The notes below the pieces were generated by a model. That model searched no databases. It was not told the DNA's origin and was given only the letters and a program-made list of their open reading frames with translations. Below are positions 9,098 through 17,496 of a DNA stretch of 64,000 nucleotides, piece after piece (position 1 is the stretch's first letter; every line of letters starts with the position of its first letter). Position numbers and translations under genes: made by a program. The DNA comes from an uncultured Eggerthellaceae bacterium (lineage in GTDB: Bacteria; Actinomycetota; Coriobacteriia; Coriobacteriales; Eggerthellaceae): the NCBI GenBank assembly GCA_910588435.1, contig CAJUPL010000006.1, positions 1 to 64,000 of the forward strand, in the 5' to 3' direction.

Positions 9098-9694
9098 TTA
9101 TGCTTGGAATGTGTCCTTGTCAGGCGCGAATGATCTCATGGCCTCTATCGTGCGGGCGAACAGCTCATCCAGCTCCCAGCCCAGCATCTCAGCGCCGCTG
9201 CGGATGACCTCCCTGTCAACGCCTGCCGCGAAGCGCTTGTCCTTGAACTTCTTCTTCAAGGACTTCACTTCGAAATCCATCACGCTCTTGGACGGGCGCA
9301 TCACGATAGCCGCCCCGATGAGCCCGGTGAGCTCCTCGGTTGCGAACAGGATCTTCTCCATCTGAAGCTCAGGCTTCGGAAGCTCTGGGTTGAAGTCAGA
9401 GGTGTGCGTCTGGATGGCACGGATCAGCTCCGGCGTGCCGCCAGCCTCTTCTATAAGCGGCGCCGCATAGATGGTGTGCAGAAGAGGCTCATCGTCATGC
9501 TCTTCCCAGTCAAGGTCATGCAGAAGCCCCACTATCCCCCAGAACTCCTCGTTCTCCGGGTCATATTCGCGGGCGAAGTATCGCATGGTCTGCTCAACCG
9601 TCTCACCATGCTCGATATGGAACTCTTCCTTGTTATGAGCCTGCAACAGCTCAAAGGCCTCATCGCGCGTCATGCCAGCTTCAAGCTTCGTCAT
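9098..9694 (-). CDS. HD-domain hydrolase
   Basis: 198-residue protein of the HD metal-dependent phosphohydrolase superfamily. The metal-binding histidine/aspartate motif is LLHDLDW (residues about 58-64), preceded by a candidate first histidine in FHIEHGETV and followed by HTIYAAPLI and HTSDFN, which would complete the metal site. Proteins of this size act on nucleotides or are of unknown substrate; the sequence alone does not say. The ATG at 9694 has GAGG upstream; a TTG one codon earlier is possible. It is convergent with ppk1 and shares its terminator. The upstream metal exporter gene is on the same strand about 55 bases away. Confidence 0.8.
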   Translation of the reverse strand: MTKLEAGMTRDEAFELLQAHNKEEFHIEHGETVEQTMRYFAREYDPENEEFWGIVGLLHDLDWEEHDDEPLLHTIYAAPLIEEAGGTPELIRAIQTHTSDFNPELPKPELQMEKILFATEELTGLIGAAIVMRPSKSVMDFEVKSLKKKFKDKRFAAGVDREVIRSGAEMLGWELDELFARTIEAMRSFAPDKDTFQA

Positions 9695-9750
9695 CAATGC
9701 CTCGCTTTCACGTCATTTCCTGATAGCGAGCATGATACACGGAGAATGCG

Positions 9751-10743
9751 TCAGAAGGTGATGCCGAAGGCCATGCATATGAAACCCCAGCAGACGCCCA
9801 TGGCATAGAGTCCGGCGATGATGGCCACATTCTGCTTCCAGTGGTGGTTGGTGCGCACCAGCACAAGAAGGCCAACGCCAGCTGATACCAAAAGCCCTGC
9901 GAACATGGCCGGCGCGCCAAGGATCCCCTCAACGTAGAGGTCAGCGATCACGATGCTAGCAGCGCAGTTCGGTATGAGGCCAACAAGCGCAGAGCCGAAG
10001 ACAGAGAGGGCCGGGTTCGTCATCAGGAAATCCCCAAGGACGTCCTCCCCTACTACCTCTATCACGCCATCCAGCACCACCGTGATCAAGAAGATGAAGA
10101 GGATGACCTGTGCCGTATGCTTGAGCGCTGAGAGCAGGATGCCCTTCCAGCCGTGGTCGTCATGGGAGTGGTCATGCGCGTGATGATCATGCGTACAGCC
10201 CTGCTTGCAGTCATCCGCGTGCTCATACACAAGCTCAGGCCTCTCCTGGCACGTGCCGCACTCAGGGGCGCAACCGCAGTTGTCGTGTTCGCATATCTCA
10301 TGGATCTTGTATCCGTCAGAGCTCTTCCTGGCCACCCTCATGGTGGCATCCACCGCAAAGCCCATGATCATGCCAACGATGACCTTCGCGCCCATGATGG
10401 AGGCGATCTGCCCAAGCGGCACCTGCTCTGCCAAGAAGATGGGCAGCATCTCGTCAGATGTTGAGAGGAAGACTGCGAACAGGGTTCCCAGCGTGATCAC
10501 GCGCCCGGCGTAGAGCGTGGCGGACACGGCAGAGAAGCCGCATTGCGGGACAACGCCAAGGACAGCGCCAATGGCGGGGCCTGCAGCCCCTGCGCGCCTG
10601 ATGGCGTCTTGGGTCTTGCTGCCCGTCTTGTGCTCTAGCCACTCCATCAAGACATACGTCACGTATAGGAATGGGATCAGGTAAAGAGTGTCTGCGATGG
10701 CATGCTCTAGGACATGCTCTGCTATGTGCAAGAATTCATCCAT
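9751..10743 (-). CDS. ArsP_2-family putative heavy-metal exporter with His/Cys-rich loop
   Basis: 330-residue polytopic membrane protein resembling the ArsP_2 family (putative 10-TM heavy-metal exporters). Two homologous membrane halves carry the repeated motifs GAVLGVVPQCGFSAVSATLYAG and VGLIPNCAASIVIADLY, each with a Pro-(Gln/Asn)-Cys centre. Between them, at about residues 150-205, is a hydrophilic loop packed with Cys and His (CEHDNCGCAPECGTC, then THDHHAHDHSHDDHG), a probable metal-binding segment facing the cytoplasm. Substrate is unknown: manganese, arsenic or another soft metal are all possible. The start at 10743 is preferred for the N terminus MDEFLHIAEH; a GTG seven codons earlier also exists and neither has a strong ribosome site. 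No metal riboswitch was recognised upstream. Confidence 0.78.
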   Translation of the reverse strand: MDEFLHIAEHVLEHAIADTLYLIPFLYVTYVLMEWLEHKTGSKTQDAIRRAGAAGPAIGAVLGVVPQCGFSAVSATLYAGRVITLGTLFAVFLSTSDEMLPIFLAEQVPLGQIASIMGAKVIVGMIMGFAVDATMRVARKSSDGYKIHEICEHDNCGCAPECGTCQERPELVYEHADDCKQGCTHDHHAHDHSHDDHGWKGILLSALKHTAQVILFIFLITVVLDGVIEVVGEDVLGDFLMTNPALSVFGSALVGLIPNCAASIVIADLYVEGILGAPAMFAGLLVSAGVGLLVLVRTNHHWKQNVAIIAGLYAMGVCWGFICMAFGITF

Positions 10744-10868
10744 GCATTGATTGTAGCCACCCACACGCTAGAGCGACACCCCGCGTAGCCGAAGCGTAAG
10801 CTTATCGGCCACATTCCGCAGCCAAGCGCAGCCTTCGCGCATGCTTGGCAAGGAGGGCTGCAAATGAG

Positions 10869-10894
10869 AAGGGCGCACCCGTAAGCGCGCCCTT
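10869..10894 (-). terminator. Terminator after the cyclophilin gene
   Basis: AAGGGCGC/GCGCCCTT stem with a ten-base loop, 32 bases beyond the cyclophilin stop on the same strand. The T-tract is poor (CTCATTTG), so it may be a weak or Rho-assisted terminator. Confidence 0.55.
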
Positions 10895-10925
10895 CATTGA
10901 AGCTTGGATCTGAGATCTGCTGGCT

Positions 10926-11624
10926 TTAGTCCGTGATGGTGATGCTCTTGATCACAGGCTGCGCCGCCTCAGAGGTGATGGCACCCATGTTAGGCTCATC
11001 AACGTTGGGCAGGTAGTCAGTCACGATCTGGTCGATCACCTTCATGCCCGCGTCATCGATGGTGCCGAACGCGGCGTACTGGCCATCAAGGCTGGGTGCC
11101 ACCTGTGCGGCTGAGCCCAGCGTGATGAAGAACGTGCTGGTTGCAGAGTCAGGCATGTTGGTGCGCGCCATGGCAACCACGCCCTTGTCGAAGTTGTCTG
11201 CCAGGTCATTCTTGATACCGTTGCCTGAGAACTCTCCGCGGACAGTCTCCAGGTTAGGGTCATTCCCCGCAGCGTTGTTGCCAAGCGTGCCGCCCTGCAG
11301 GCAGAAGTCATCCACGATGCGGTAGAAGGTCTTGCCGTCGTAGTAGCCCTCGTTCGCAAGGTCCATGAAGTTCTGCACGGAAAGCGGTGCGGCATCCCCA
11401 TCAAGGGTGATGGTGACAGGCTCATAGCCCTCAACCTCCAGCACTGCGTGGTGCTCCCCGATGCCATCAGCGGCCTGGGTGGTAGCGCTAGATGATGACG
11501 TGCTCTTGGAGCTGCTTGAGCTGTTGCTTGCACAACCTGTGAGCAGGACTGCTGCCATGAGCAGGCATGCAAGTGCGATGCCCGCGAAGGCCTTTGAGAA
11601 TGAGCGCTTGGTGATATCTGCCAT
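10926..11624 (-). CDS. Cyclophilin-type peptidyl-prolyl isomerase lipoprotein
   Basis: 232-residue cyclophilin anchored outside the membrane. A lipoprotein signal peptide ends in the lipobox LLTGC, followed by a Ser/Thr-rich spacer of about 20 residues. The isomerase domain shows FYRIVDDFCLQGG, ATSTFFITLG and LDGQYAAFGTI, the usual active-site strands, although the typical NSQFFI reads TSTFFI. It would catalyse proline isomerisation in exported proteins. The ATG at 11624 has AAAGGA five to six bases upstream, and an earlier in-frame start lacks a site. Downstream lies a terminator hairpin; upstream is a long imperfect inverted repeat. Confidence 0.9.
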   Translation of the reverse strand: MADITKRSFSKAFAGIALACLLMAAVLLTGCASNSSSSSKSTSSSSATTQAADGIGEHHAVLEVEGYEPVTITLDGDAAPLSVQNFMDLANEGYYDGKTFYRIVDDFCLQGGTLGNNAAGNDPNLETVRGEFSGNGIKNDLADNFDKGVVAMARTNMPDSATSTFFITLGSAAQVAPSLDGQYAAFGTIDDAGMKVIDQIVTDYLPNVDEPNMGAITSEAAQPVIKSITITD

Positions 11625-11642
11625 TTGGATCCTTTCTTCTGT

Positions 11643-11760
11643 TAGCGTCCAGACAGGATAAGGCATCAAGGTGTCAAGGAGCGGGGTGAACTGACATATT
11701 GACAGAACCTTGATATGTCAGATCACCCGACCCCTGATACTCCCTGACACTGGAGCGCTA
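11643..11760. repeat. Long imperfect inverted repeat between UPF0210 and cyclophilin genes
   Basis: The whole gap can fold into one imperfect hairpin. The inner stem is CTGACATAT/ATATGTCAG around a 13-base loop. Interrupted pairing then continues outward (GGGGTGA with TCACCC, GTGTCA with TGACAC) to TAGCGTCCAG at the left end and CTGGAGCGCTA at the right end. It may terminate the UPF0210 transcript, hold the cyclophilin promoter, or be a small inverted-repeat element; there is no T-tract. Confidence 0.55.
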
Positions 11761-13125
11761 TCAGTTCTTCAATGAATTGAGTGGAGCAGGCATGCGGCCG
11801 CCGCGATGCGCAAGCACGGTGCCAGCATACGGCGATACCTCCATCACGGGCGCTTGCCCCAGAAGGCCGCCGAAATCCAGCATGTCGCCCACCTTCTTCC
11901 CGATGGCAGGGATGATGCGGACTGCCGTTGTCTTCGAATTGATCATGCCGATGGCCATCTCATCCGCGATGATGCCGAATATGGCCTCCACGCTGGTGTC
12001 TCCCGGGATGGCTATCATATCCAGGCCCACAGAGCAGACGCTTGTCATGGCCTCAAGCTTAGGCAGCGTGAGCGCGCCCATCTCAGCGGCGCGGATCATG
12101 CCAGCATCCTCAGACACGGGGATGAACGCACCGGACAGGCCGCCAACGGATGAGCTTGCCATGGCTCCGCCCTTCTTCACGGCGTCGTTTAACATGGCAA
12201 GGGCTGCCGTGGTGCCGGGGCCTCCGCAAACGCCTACGCCGATGGCTTCCAATATCTCTGCCACGGAATCATGCTCAGCGGGCGTTGGTGCCAAAGACAG
12301 GTCAAGGATGCCCTTCTGATACCCCAAACGCGCTGATGCCTCGCGCGCCATCAGCTCACCTGCACGCGTGATCTTGAAAGCGGTTGCCTTGATTGCCTCA
12401 GCCACTGCATTGATGCCAGCATCCTCAGGCATGTCCGCAAGCACCGCGCGAACCACGCCCGGACCAGACACGCCAACATTGATGACCTCATCAGCCTCAC
12501 CGGAGCCATGGAATGCACCGGCCATGAACGGGTTGTCCTCAACGGCGTTGCAGAACACCACCAGCTTGCCCGCGCCGATGCAATCCCTGTCAGCGGTGGC
12601 CTTCGCCGTATCTATTATGGTGTTCGCCATCAACAGCACCGCATCCATGTTGATGCCAGCGCGCGTGGAGCCCACGTTCACAGACGAGCAGACGCATGCC
12701 GTCTCTGAGAGAGCCTCGGGGATGGAGCGGATGAGCTTGAGGTCACCGCGTGACGCGCCCTTTTGCACCAGCGCCGTGAAGCCGCCGACGAAGTCAACGC
12801 CCACTTGCGCTGCAGCCTTGTCCATGGCAACCGCAACGGGCGTCAGGTCCTCAGCCGTCACAGCCGCGCAGATCTCAGCGATGGGCGTCACGGAGATGCG
12901 CTTGTTCACGATGGGGATGCCGAACTCGCGCTCAAGCTGATCGGCCACGGGCACCAGGTTCTCCGCCGCCTTCGCCATCCTGTCGTACACCTTCGAAGCC
13001 ACCTTGTTGATGTCAGTGTCAACGCAGCCGCGCAGGTTCAGCCCCAGCGTGATGGTGCGGATGTCAAGGTGCTGCTTTGAGACCATTGCCAATGTCTCTG
13101 AGATCTCAGCTGGTGTGAGCTGCAT
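11761..13125 (-). CDS. UPF0210 (DUF711) family protein, PFL-like
   Basis: 454-residue member of UPF0210/DUF711. The N terminus has [14 protein letters not shown], and glycine-rich segments ([39 protein letters not shown]) are typical of this family, which was annotated by structural similarity to pyruvate-formate-lyase-like proteins but has no established reaction. The start has GGGGGAG upstream. In many genomes an ACT-domain protein gene stands immediately upstream; here the upstream neighbour is instead a divergent MBL hydrolase, so the usual partner is not adjacent. Cytoplasmic; function unknown. Confidence 0.9.
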   Translation of the reverse strand: MQLTPAEISETLAMVSKQHLDIRTITLGLNLRGCVDTDINKVASKVYDRMAKAAENLVPVADQLEREFGIPIVNKRISVTPIAEICAAVTAEDLTPVAVAMDKAAAQVGVDFVGGFTALVQKGASRGDLKLIRSIPEALSETACVCSSVNVGSTRAGINMDAVLLMANTIIDTAKATADRDCIGAGKLVVFCNAVEDNPFMAGAFHGSGEADEVINVGVSGPGVVRAVLADMPEDAGINAVAEAIKATAFKITRAGELMAREASARLGYQKGILDLSLAPTPAEHDSVAEILEAIGVGVCGGPGTTAALAMLNDAVKKGGAMASSSVGGLSGAFIPVSEDAGMIRAAEMGALTLPKLEAMTSVCSVGLDMIAIPGDTSVEAIFGIIADEMAIGMINSKTTAVRIIPAIGKKVGDMLDFGGLLGQAPVMEVSPYAGTVLAHRGGRMPAPLNSLKN

Positions 13126-13242
13126 GGAGGCTCCCCCTTCGAGGTGTGTGAGCTTGCCTCAAACGGCAAGCGAGATGCGTCGGACAAGGATAGCAAATAT
13201 AATGGGCTGCATTGGTAAGGCTGGGCGCAAAGGGGATGGCAT

Positions 13243-14064
13243 TTGAGGCTGCATGTGCTGGCAAGCGGATCCAAGGGCAACGCCTGCCTGATCGAATCCA
13301 GCGGCGGTCCTGGCATCCTGATCGATTGCGGCATCTGCAAGCGGGACCTCTTGGCGGGATTCGCGGCTGTTGGCTTTGATGCTGCGCGCCTGACCGACAT
13401 CCTGATCACGCATGACCATTCAGACCACACGAAGTGCCTGGGCGTCTGCGTGCGCGCGCTTGCCAAGGGCGGCGTCCACCCTACGCTGCATGCGAGCAGG
13501 GCCGTTCGCGCGGCGTCACCTCACATAGAGGAGGCACTTGAAGTGGATGGCATCCGCTTTGGGGAGCTAGCCTGCGGGCAAGCCTTAAGCGTGGGTGGTG
13601 GGCAGATGTCCGTCACGCCGTTTCCCACGTCTCACGATGCAGCTGAGTCGTTCGGATTCCGGATAGAGGGCGTGACCGGTGACGGCTTCTCAACGATAGG
13701 CTACATGACGGACACCGGGTGCGTGACCGAGGCGGCGCATGAGGCGCTGCAGTATGTGGATGCGTTGGCGCTTGAGGCGAACCATGACCCGCAGATGCTG
13801 CGCGAAGGTCCGTATCCGTATGCGCTGAAGCGGCGCATCGCGTCAGATCTGGGGCATCTGTCGAACGCGCAGGCAGCTGAAGAGCTAGGGGCGCTCTTGG
13901 ATTCGCTTGGCGGCGGGATGCTGCAAGCGGTGGTTGCCATGCATGTGTCCCAGGAGAACAATATGTATTCCCTGGCGGAAGCGGCCCTGGCAGATGCGAT
14001 CTCATCCCGCGAACACCATGCTCGCTCATACGTGGCCCGCCAGCGCACCCCCATCAGCGTGTGA
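13243..14064 (+). CDS. MBL-fold metallohydrolase (WalJ/YycJ-like)
   Basis: 273-residue metallo-beta-lactamase-fold hydrolase. The metal ligands are in THDHSDH (about residues 56-62), followed by PTSHDA, YMTDTG and LEANHDPQML, and the C terminus has the HLSNAQAAE motif seen in the WalJ/YycJ group of putative single-strand exonucleases. The TTG start at 13243 has GGGGA six bases upstream. It is divergent from the UPF0210 gene. The end of the gene forms part of a perfect hairpin, after which the R2 repeat array begins. The WalJ assignment is family-level; the two-component system that normally neighbours it is not here. Confidence 0.85.
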   Translation: MRLHVLASGSKGNACLIESSGGPGILIDCGICKRDLLAGFAAVGFDAARLTDILITHDHSDHTKCLGVCVRALAKGGVHPTLHASRAVRAASPHIEEALEVDGIRFGELACGQALSVGGGQMSVTPFPTSHDAAESFGFRIEGVTGDGFSTIGYMTDTGCVTEAAHEALQYVDALALEANHDPQMLREGPYPYALKRRIASDLGHLSNAQAAEELGALLDSLGGGMLQAVVAMHVSQENNMYSLAEAALADAISSREHHARSYVARQRTPISV

Positions 14065-14089
14065 CATTAGAACACATCTAATGTCACAC
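14059..14089 (+). terminator. Hairpin overlapping the MBL gene stop codon
   Basis: Perfect 13-bp inverted repeat GTGTGACATTAGA/TCTAATGTCACAC with a five-base loop, which includes the TGA stop at 14062-14064. It has no following T-run, so it may protect or end the transcript rather than act as a classic terminator. Confidence 0.5.
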
Positions 14090-14640
14090 TCAGCCTCCCT
14101 CAAGAGTGGGCGGCTGCATTGCAGCCGCAGCTACCTGGAAGCCCAAAGGGCGGAAAGGTAGCGAAATGAGGGGCACCCAAGGTGCACTTCCTCGCCATGC
14201 GAATGAATTTTCGCATGGCTCAGGGCGCGAAGCCCGAAATACCCGGATTGGTAGTCTGCGCCAGGCAAGCTTGCCTGACCAGTTGCTGAGTGCCGGGTGT
14301 TCGCAGGCTATCGCCTGCGTTACGCATTGCTAGCGCAATGCTGCGCTTGCAATGCAAGCGCCCACAATTGGGAAGCAACTGCGGCTGCAATGCAAGCGCC
14401 CACAATTGGGAAGCAACTGCGGCTGCAATGCAAGTGCCCACAGGTAGGGAGAGGAAACTGCGGCTGCAATGCAGCCGCCTACCGCGGGAGGGGGTTCACC
14501 TGGATAGGTGGCCGTTAGGCCACCAAGGCCGCTACTTTGCTTGTGCTTGCACAAGCAAAGTTAAAGGCCGCTTTCAAAGTGCACAGGCATGGTCTTTGCC
14601 TGTGCAGCATTTTGGGGCAGCAAGCCCCATTGCCCTACTA
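14090..14640 (+). repeat. Hairpin repeat array R2
   Basis: A 550-base gap between convergent genes, filled with repeat modules. A long form of the nested inverted-repeat unit spans 14106-14365, with about 70 extra bases in its left arm. Two D hairpins follow whose arms no longer match (GCGGCTGC with GCAAGCGC), then a matched GCGGCTGCAATGCAGCCGC at 14460-14478. The E hairpin GGTGGCC-GTTA-GGCCACC is at 14507-14524, then AAGGCCGCTAC, a 13-bp CTTTGCTTGTGC-type stem, TTAAAGGCCGC, and the TGCACAGGCA/TGCCTGTGCA hairpin with trailing GCATTTTGGGGCAGCAAG. No gene is seen in it. Confidence 0.85.
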
Positions 14641-14644
14641 GCAC

Positions 14645-14947
14645 CTATAGGTTGAATCTCGTGCGGATGGCGTTCGCGAGATCTTCAGGTGTTGTGGCGG
14701 CAACGATCATGTCCATCTTCTCAGCGCGCGCAAGCTGCTTGAAATGCGCCTCAGCGCTCATGGCGTCGTGCTTGGTGGCGAACTCCGCCCACGCCTCCAA
14801 GATCACCGGCAAGCGCGCGGCCGTGTACTTGGCGCCTGTGCCCGCGTTGTGCGTTGCCACCCGCGCCTGAACGTCAACGGTGTATCCGGTGTAGAGCGTG
14901 TCGTCCGCGCACCGGAGCACGTACATGAAGTGAGCCACGCTTGGCAC
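14645..14947 (-). CDS. GIY-YIG domain nuclease-like protein
   Basis: 100-residue single-domain GIY-YIG protein of the YhbQ/UPF0213 type. The motif residues lie in [17 protein letters not shown] (residues about 7-23; the GIY and YIG positions read MYV and YTG), with a following Arg/His region ([17 protein letters not shown]) and a late acidic residue. Such proteins are predicted to cleave DNA at branches or nicks, but most have no proven role. The GTG at 14947 lies directly after the stop of the ABC transporter gene; starts at residue 4 or 8 are also possible. Last gene of a flavodoxin-ABC-GIY run. The R2 array follows its 3' end. Confidence 0.8.
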   Translation of the reverse strand: MPSVAHFMYVLRCADDTLYTGYTVDVQARVATHNAGTGAKYTAARLPVILEAWAEFATKHDAMSAEAHFKQLARAEKMDMIVAATTPEDLANAIRTRFNL

Positions 14948-16744
14948 CTATTCCAGGAACGCGCCGGTCTGGCGGTTCCAGAGGGACGCGTACTCTCCAC
15001 TGCGACGAAGCAGCTCCTCGTGCGTGCCGTCCTCCACGATCACGCCGTCGCGCAGGACCACGATGCGGTCAAGGGACGCCACCGTTGAGAGCCTGTGCGC
15101 AACCACGATGGAAGTGCGCCCGCGCATGAGCGTCTTCAGCGCGTCTTGCACCGCTGCCTCTGACTCAGAATCAAGCGCGCTGGTGGCCTCGTCAAGCACC
15201 AGGATGGGCGCGTCTGCCAGGATGGCTCGCGCGATGGCCACGCGCTGTCGCTGTCCGCCGGAGAGCTTGATGCCGCGCTCGCCCACAAGAGTCTGGAACC
15301 CGTTCGGCAGCTCCTCTATGAACTCATACGCGTTCGCAAGGCGCGCGGCCTCCTCTATCTCTTGCTGCGTTGCGTCCGGCTTGCCGTACGCGATGTTCTC
15401 CGCGATGGTGCGGTGGAAGAGCAGCGCCTCTTGCGGCACGTAAGCCACTTGGCGGCGAAGGCTTTGCTGCGTGTGCGTGGAGATGTCTTGCCCGTCCACC
15501 AGGATGCGGCCTTCTTGCACGTCGGACAGACGAAGGAGGAGCTTGGTAAGCGTGGTCTTCCCGGAGCCGGACTGTCCCACAAGCCCAATGCGCTGGCCAG
15601 CGGGGATCTCAAGGTCAAGATGCTTGAACACGGGCGTTCCGCTGCCGGAATCCGTGTAGGCGAACCCCAGGTCCTCTATGGTGATGGCGCCGTTGTCCAC
15701 CTTGAGCGGGAGCGCACCTTTCGCGTCAGCCACGAGGGTTGGCTCATCTAGCACCTGCGTCATCTCAGATGCGTCGCCGAAGATCTTGTTCAGGCGCTGC
15801 AGCATGGAGTTGATCATGTTGAAGCGCATGGTCAGGTTGTAGGTGTAGGTGAACATCATCACAAGCATGCCCGCGCTGATGCCGAACCATGCGTTGCCGC
15901 CAGCGATGAAGATGGTGACCACGCTCATCATCAGCACGATCATAGATGATGTCATCACACCGCGCTTGAGAGTTGCGCGCATGTTGACCGATTCGGCCTG
16001 CGCCGTCTCTTGGTCTGCTGCCGTGAACAGCGCGCGCTCGTGATCCTCGCGGCCGTAGGTCTTCACGGCCATGATGTTCGTGACCGCATCTGACAGCACG
16101 CCGGAGAGCTTATTGGATTTCGCGGCCGCCTTCGACGCCAGCGGAAGGATCTTCCTGTACATGAAGTATGCCACCGCCACGTATGCCACAAGCAGCACGA
16201 ACAGGATGGCAACGTATGCTGGCACCGCGGGAGCCAGGATGCTCACCGTGCAGATGATGGCGATGATGGTTGGGAGGATGGACATCAGGAAGTTCTCCAC
16301 CAAGAGCGAATACGACGTCATGAACTTGGTGGTCTGCGTTACCAGTGAGCCGCCGAATCGGTTCGTGTGGAAGGTCATGGATTGGTTGGATAGAGTGTCA
16401 AAGCAGAGGCGCGCCAGGTTGTAGCTGCCGTTGATCTCAAGCTTGAAGACGGCGTAGTCTTGCAGCTTGGAGCATGCTTGCCCGAAGACGTTCACCAAGA
16501 TGAGTGCGATGATGTACCCGCCGAACACATCCCACACTTGGTCGGGCGCCACGGGGCCTGTTTGCACTTGGTCCACGATCAGCCCCATGACGTAGGTGTT
16601 CGCGTATGTGAGAAGCCCGATGAACCCGATGGTGGCCACTATGCCAAGCACGAACGCGCCCAGCCTCTGCCGGGTGACCAGCCAATAATAATGAAGGGTG
16701 CGACGAGCTATCGCACCCTTGCTTGTTTGCGCCTTTTGCTCCAT
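14948..16744 (-). CDS. ABC transporter, fused permease and ATPase (exporter type)
   Basis: 598-residue half-transporter of the multidrug/lipid exporter class, expected to work as a homodimer. Six membrane helices occupy about residues 25-310. The nucleotide-binding domain follows with Walker A GLVGQSGSGKTT, Q-loop YVPQEAL, signature LSGGQRQR, Walker B ILVLDEATSALD and the switch histidine in VVAHRLSTV. Nothing in the sequence identifies the substrate. It lies 8 bases after a flavodoxin gene and directly before a GIY-YIG gene on the same strand, so the three are probably cotranscribed; the functional link is not obvious. Confidence 0.9.
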   Translation of the reverse strand: MEQKAQTSKGAIARRTLHYYWLVTRQRLGAFVLGIVATIGFIGLLTYANTYVMGLIVDQVQTGPVAPDQVWDVFGGYIIALILVNVFGQACSKLQDYAVFKLEINGSYNLARLCFDTLSNQSMTFHTNRFGGSLVTQTTKFMTSYSLLVENFLMSILPTIIAIICTVSILAPAVPAYVAILFVLLVAYVAVAYFMYRKILPLASKAAAKSNKLSGVLSDAVTNIMAVKTYGREDHERALFTAADQETAQAESVNMRATLKRGVMTSSMIVLMMSVVTIFIAGGNAWFGISAGMLVMMFTYTYNLTMRFNMINSMLQRLNKIFGDASEMTQVLDEPTLVADAKGALPLKVDNGAITIEDLGFAYTDSGSGTPVFKHLDLEIPAGQRIGLVGQSGSGKTTLTKLLLRLSDVQEGRILVDGQDISTHTQQSLRRQVAYVPQEALLFHRTIAENIAYGKPDATQQEIEEAARLANAYEFIEELPNGFQTLVGERGIKLSGGQRQRVAIARAILADAPILVLDEATSALDSESEAAVQDALKTLMRGRTSIVVAHRLSTVASLDRIVVLRDGVIVEDGTHEELLRRSGEYASLWNRQTGAFLE

Positions 16745-16751
16745 GAGGAGC

Positions 16752-17177
16752 TTAGGATACCAGCTTCTCCCCTAGCTCTACCAGCTCAGCAGAAGCCTCA
16801 TCGTCCGGGTCCCCTTCGCAAGAGAAGGTGGCGACGACGTTGACGCCTGCGTCCTTTGCCTGATCTGCCCACTCATCAAGGTAGTCTCCGCCACCCCAGC
16901 CCCATGAGCCGAAGAGCACCGTTGGCTTGCCGCTCTCTGCCAGAGTGGGTTCAACGGCGTCCCACATCGGCTGGAAGGTATCTTGGTTCAGCTCCTCTGA
17001 GCCGCATGCTGGACAACCGAACGCGAATGCCTCGTAGCTTGCTATTGCATCCGGCGTGAAGTCAGCTGCCTCGATGAGCTCAGCCTTCGCGCCCTTGGCC
17101 GCCGCGCCCTGCTCGATGAGCTCAGCCATGTCACGAGTGTTGCCAGTGCCTGTCCAGAAGATTATCCCTATCGTCAT
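16752..17177 (-). CDS. Flavodoxin
   Basis: 141-residue flavodoxin. The FMN phosphate-binding loop is WTGTGNT at about residues 8-14, and the aromatic loops around the isoalloxazine ring are FGCPACGSEE and FGSWGWGGGDYLDEW. It is a small cytoplasmic one-electron carrier, a plausible acceptor for the pyruvate:ferredoxin oxidoreductase. The ATG at 17177 has AGGAGG at seven bases; a longer in-frame reading reaches back into the R3 repeat and is not credible. First gene of a probable operon with the ABC transporter. Confidence 0.93.
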   Translation of the reverse strand: MTIGIIFWTGTGNTRDMAELIEQGAAAKGAKAELIEAADFTPDAIASYEAFAFGCPACGSEELNQDTFQPMWDAVEPTLAESGKPTVLFGSWGWGGGDYLDEWADQAKDAGVNVVATFSCEGDPDDEASAELVELGEKLVS

Positions 17178-17289
17178 GATGCGCCTCCTAGAGATCCGAT
17201 CTGCTCTATTCATGTTCAAGATAGGGCGAACTGCCCTCCCCTCATGAGCGCACCCCCGGCATGTAAGCAAGCTGACACATGCAGGGAGA

Positions 17290-17475
17290 ATTGCTCGCAT
17301 GGCCCGACAGATGGTCTGCGCCAGGCAAGGTTGCCTGACCGGTTGCTTTATCTCGGGTGTTCGCAGGCTATCGCCTGCGTTACGCATTGCTCATCGCAAT
17401 GCTGCGCTTGCAATGCAAGCGCCCACAAGGTCGGGGTGCAATGCTGCGCTTGCAATGCAAGCGCCCACTATCGTC
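17290..17475 (+). repeat. Hairpin repeat array R3
   Basis: Right half of the nested-repeat unit only. It has the CAGGCAA/TTGCCTG centre, the B hairpin CGCAGGC-TATC-GCCTGCG, the C hairpin GCATTGC-TCATC-GCAATGC, and two D hairpins GCGCTTGCAATGCAAGCGC at 17404-17422 and 17446-17464. It lies between the flavodoxin promoter side and the 3' end of the NSS transporter gene, both on the minus strand, yet has the same plus orientation as the other arrays. Confidence 0.85.
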
Positions 17476-17496
17476 CTGATACAAGGCGCAAATCGG

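Noticed and set aside
10744..10868. Manganese (yybP-ykoY) riboswitch upstream of the ArsP_2-like exporter
   Set aside because: The conserved internal loops of that riboswitch are not recognisable in the upstream sequence.
14090..14640. Integron attC sites (variable stems, conserved ends)
   Set aside because: There is no integron integrase, no gene cassettes lie between copies, and the attC core sites are not seen.
14343..17464. CRISPR array from regularly recurring GCGCTTGCAATGCAAGCGC
   Set aside because: Spacing is irregular, units are not separated by unique spacers of constant size, stems vary, and there are no cas genes in the window.
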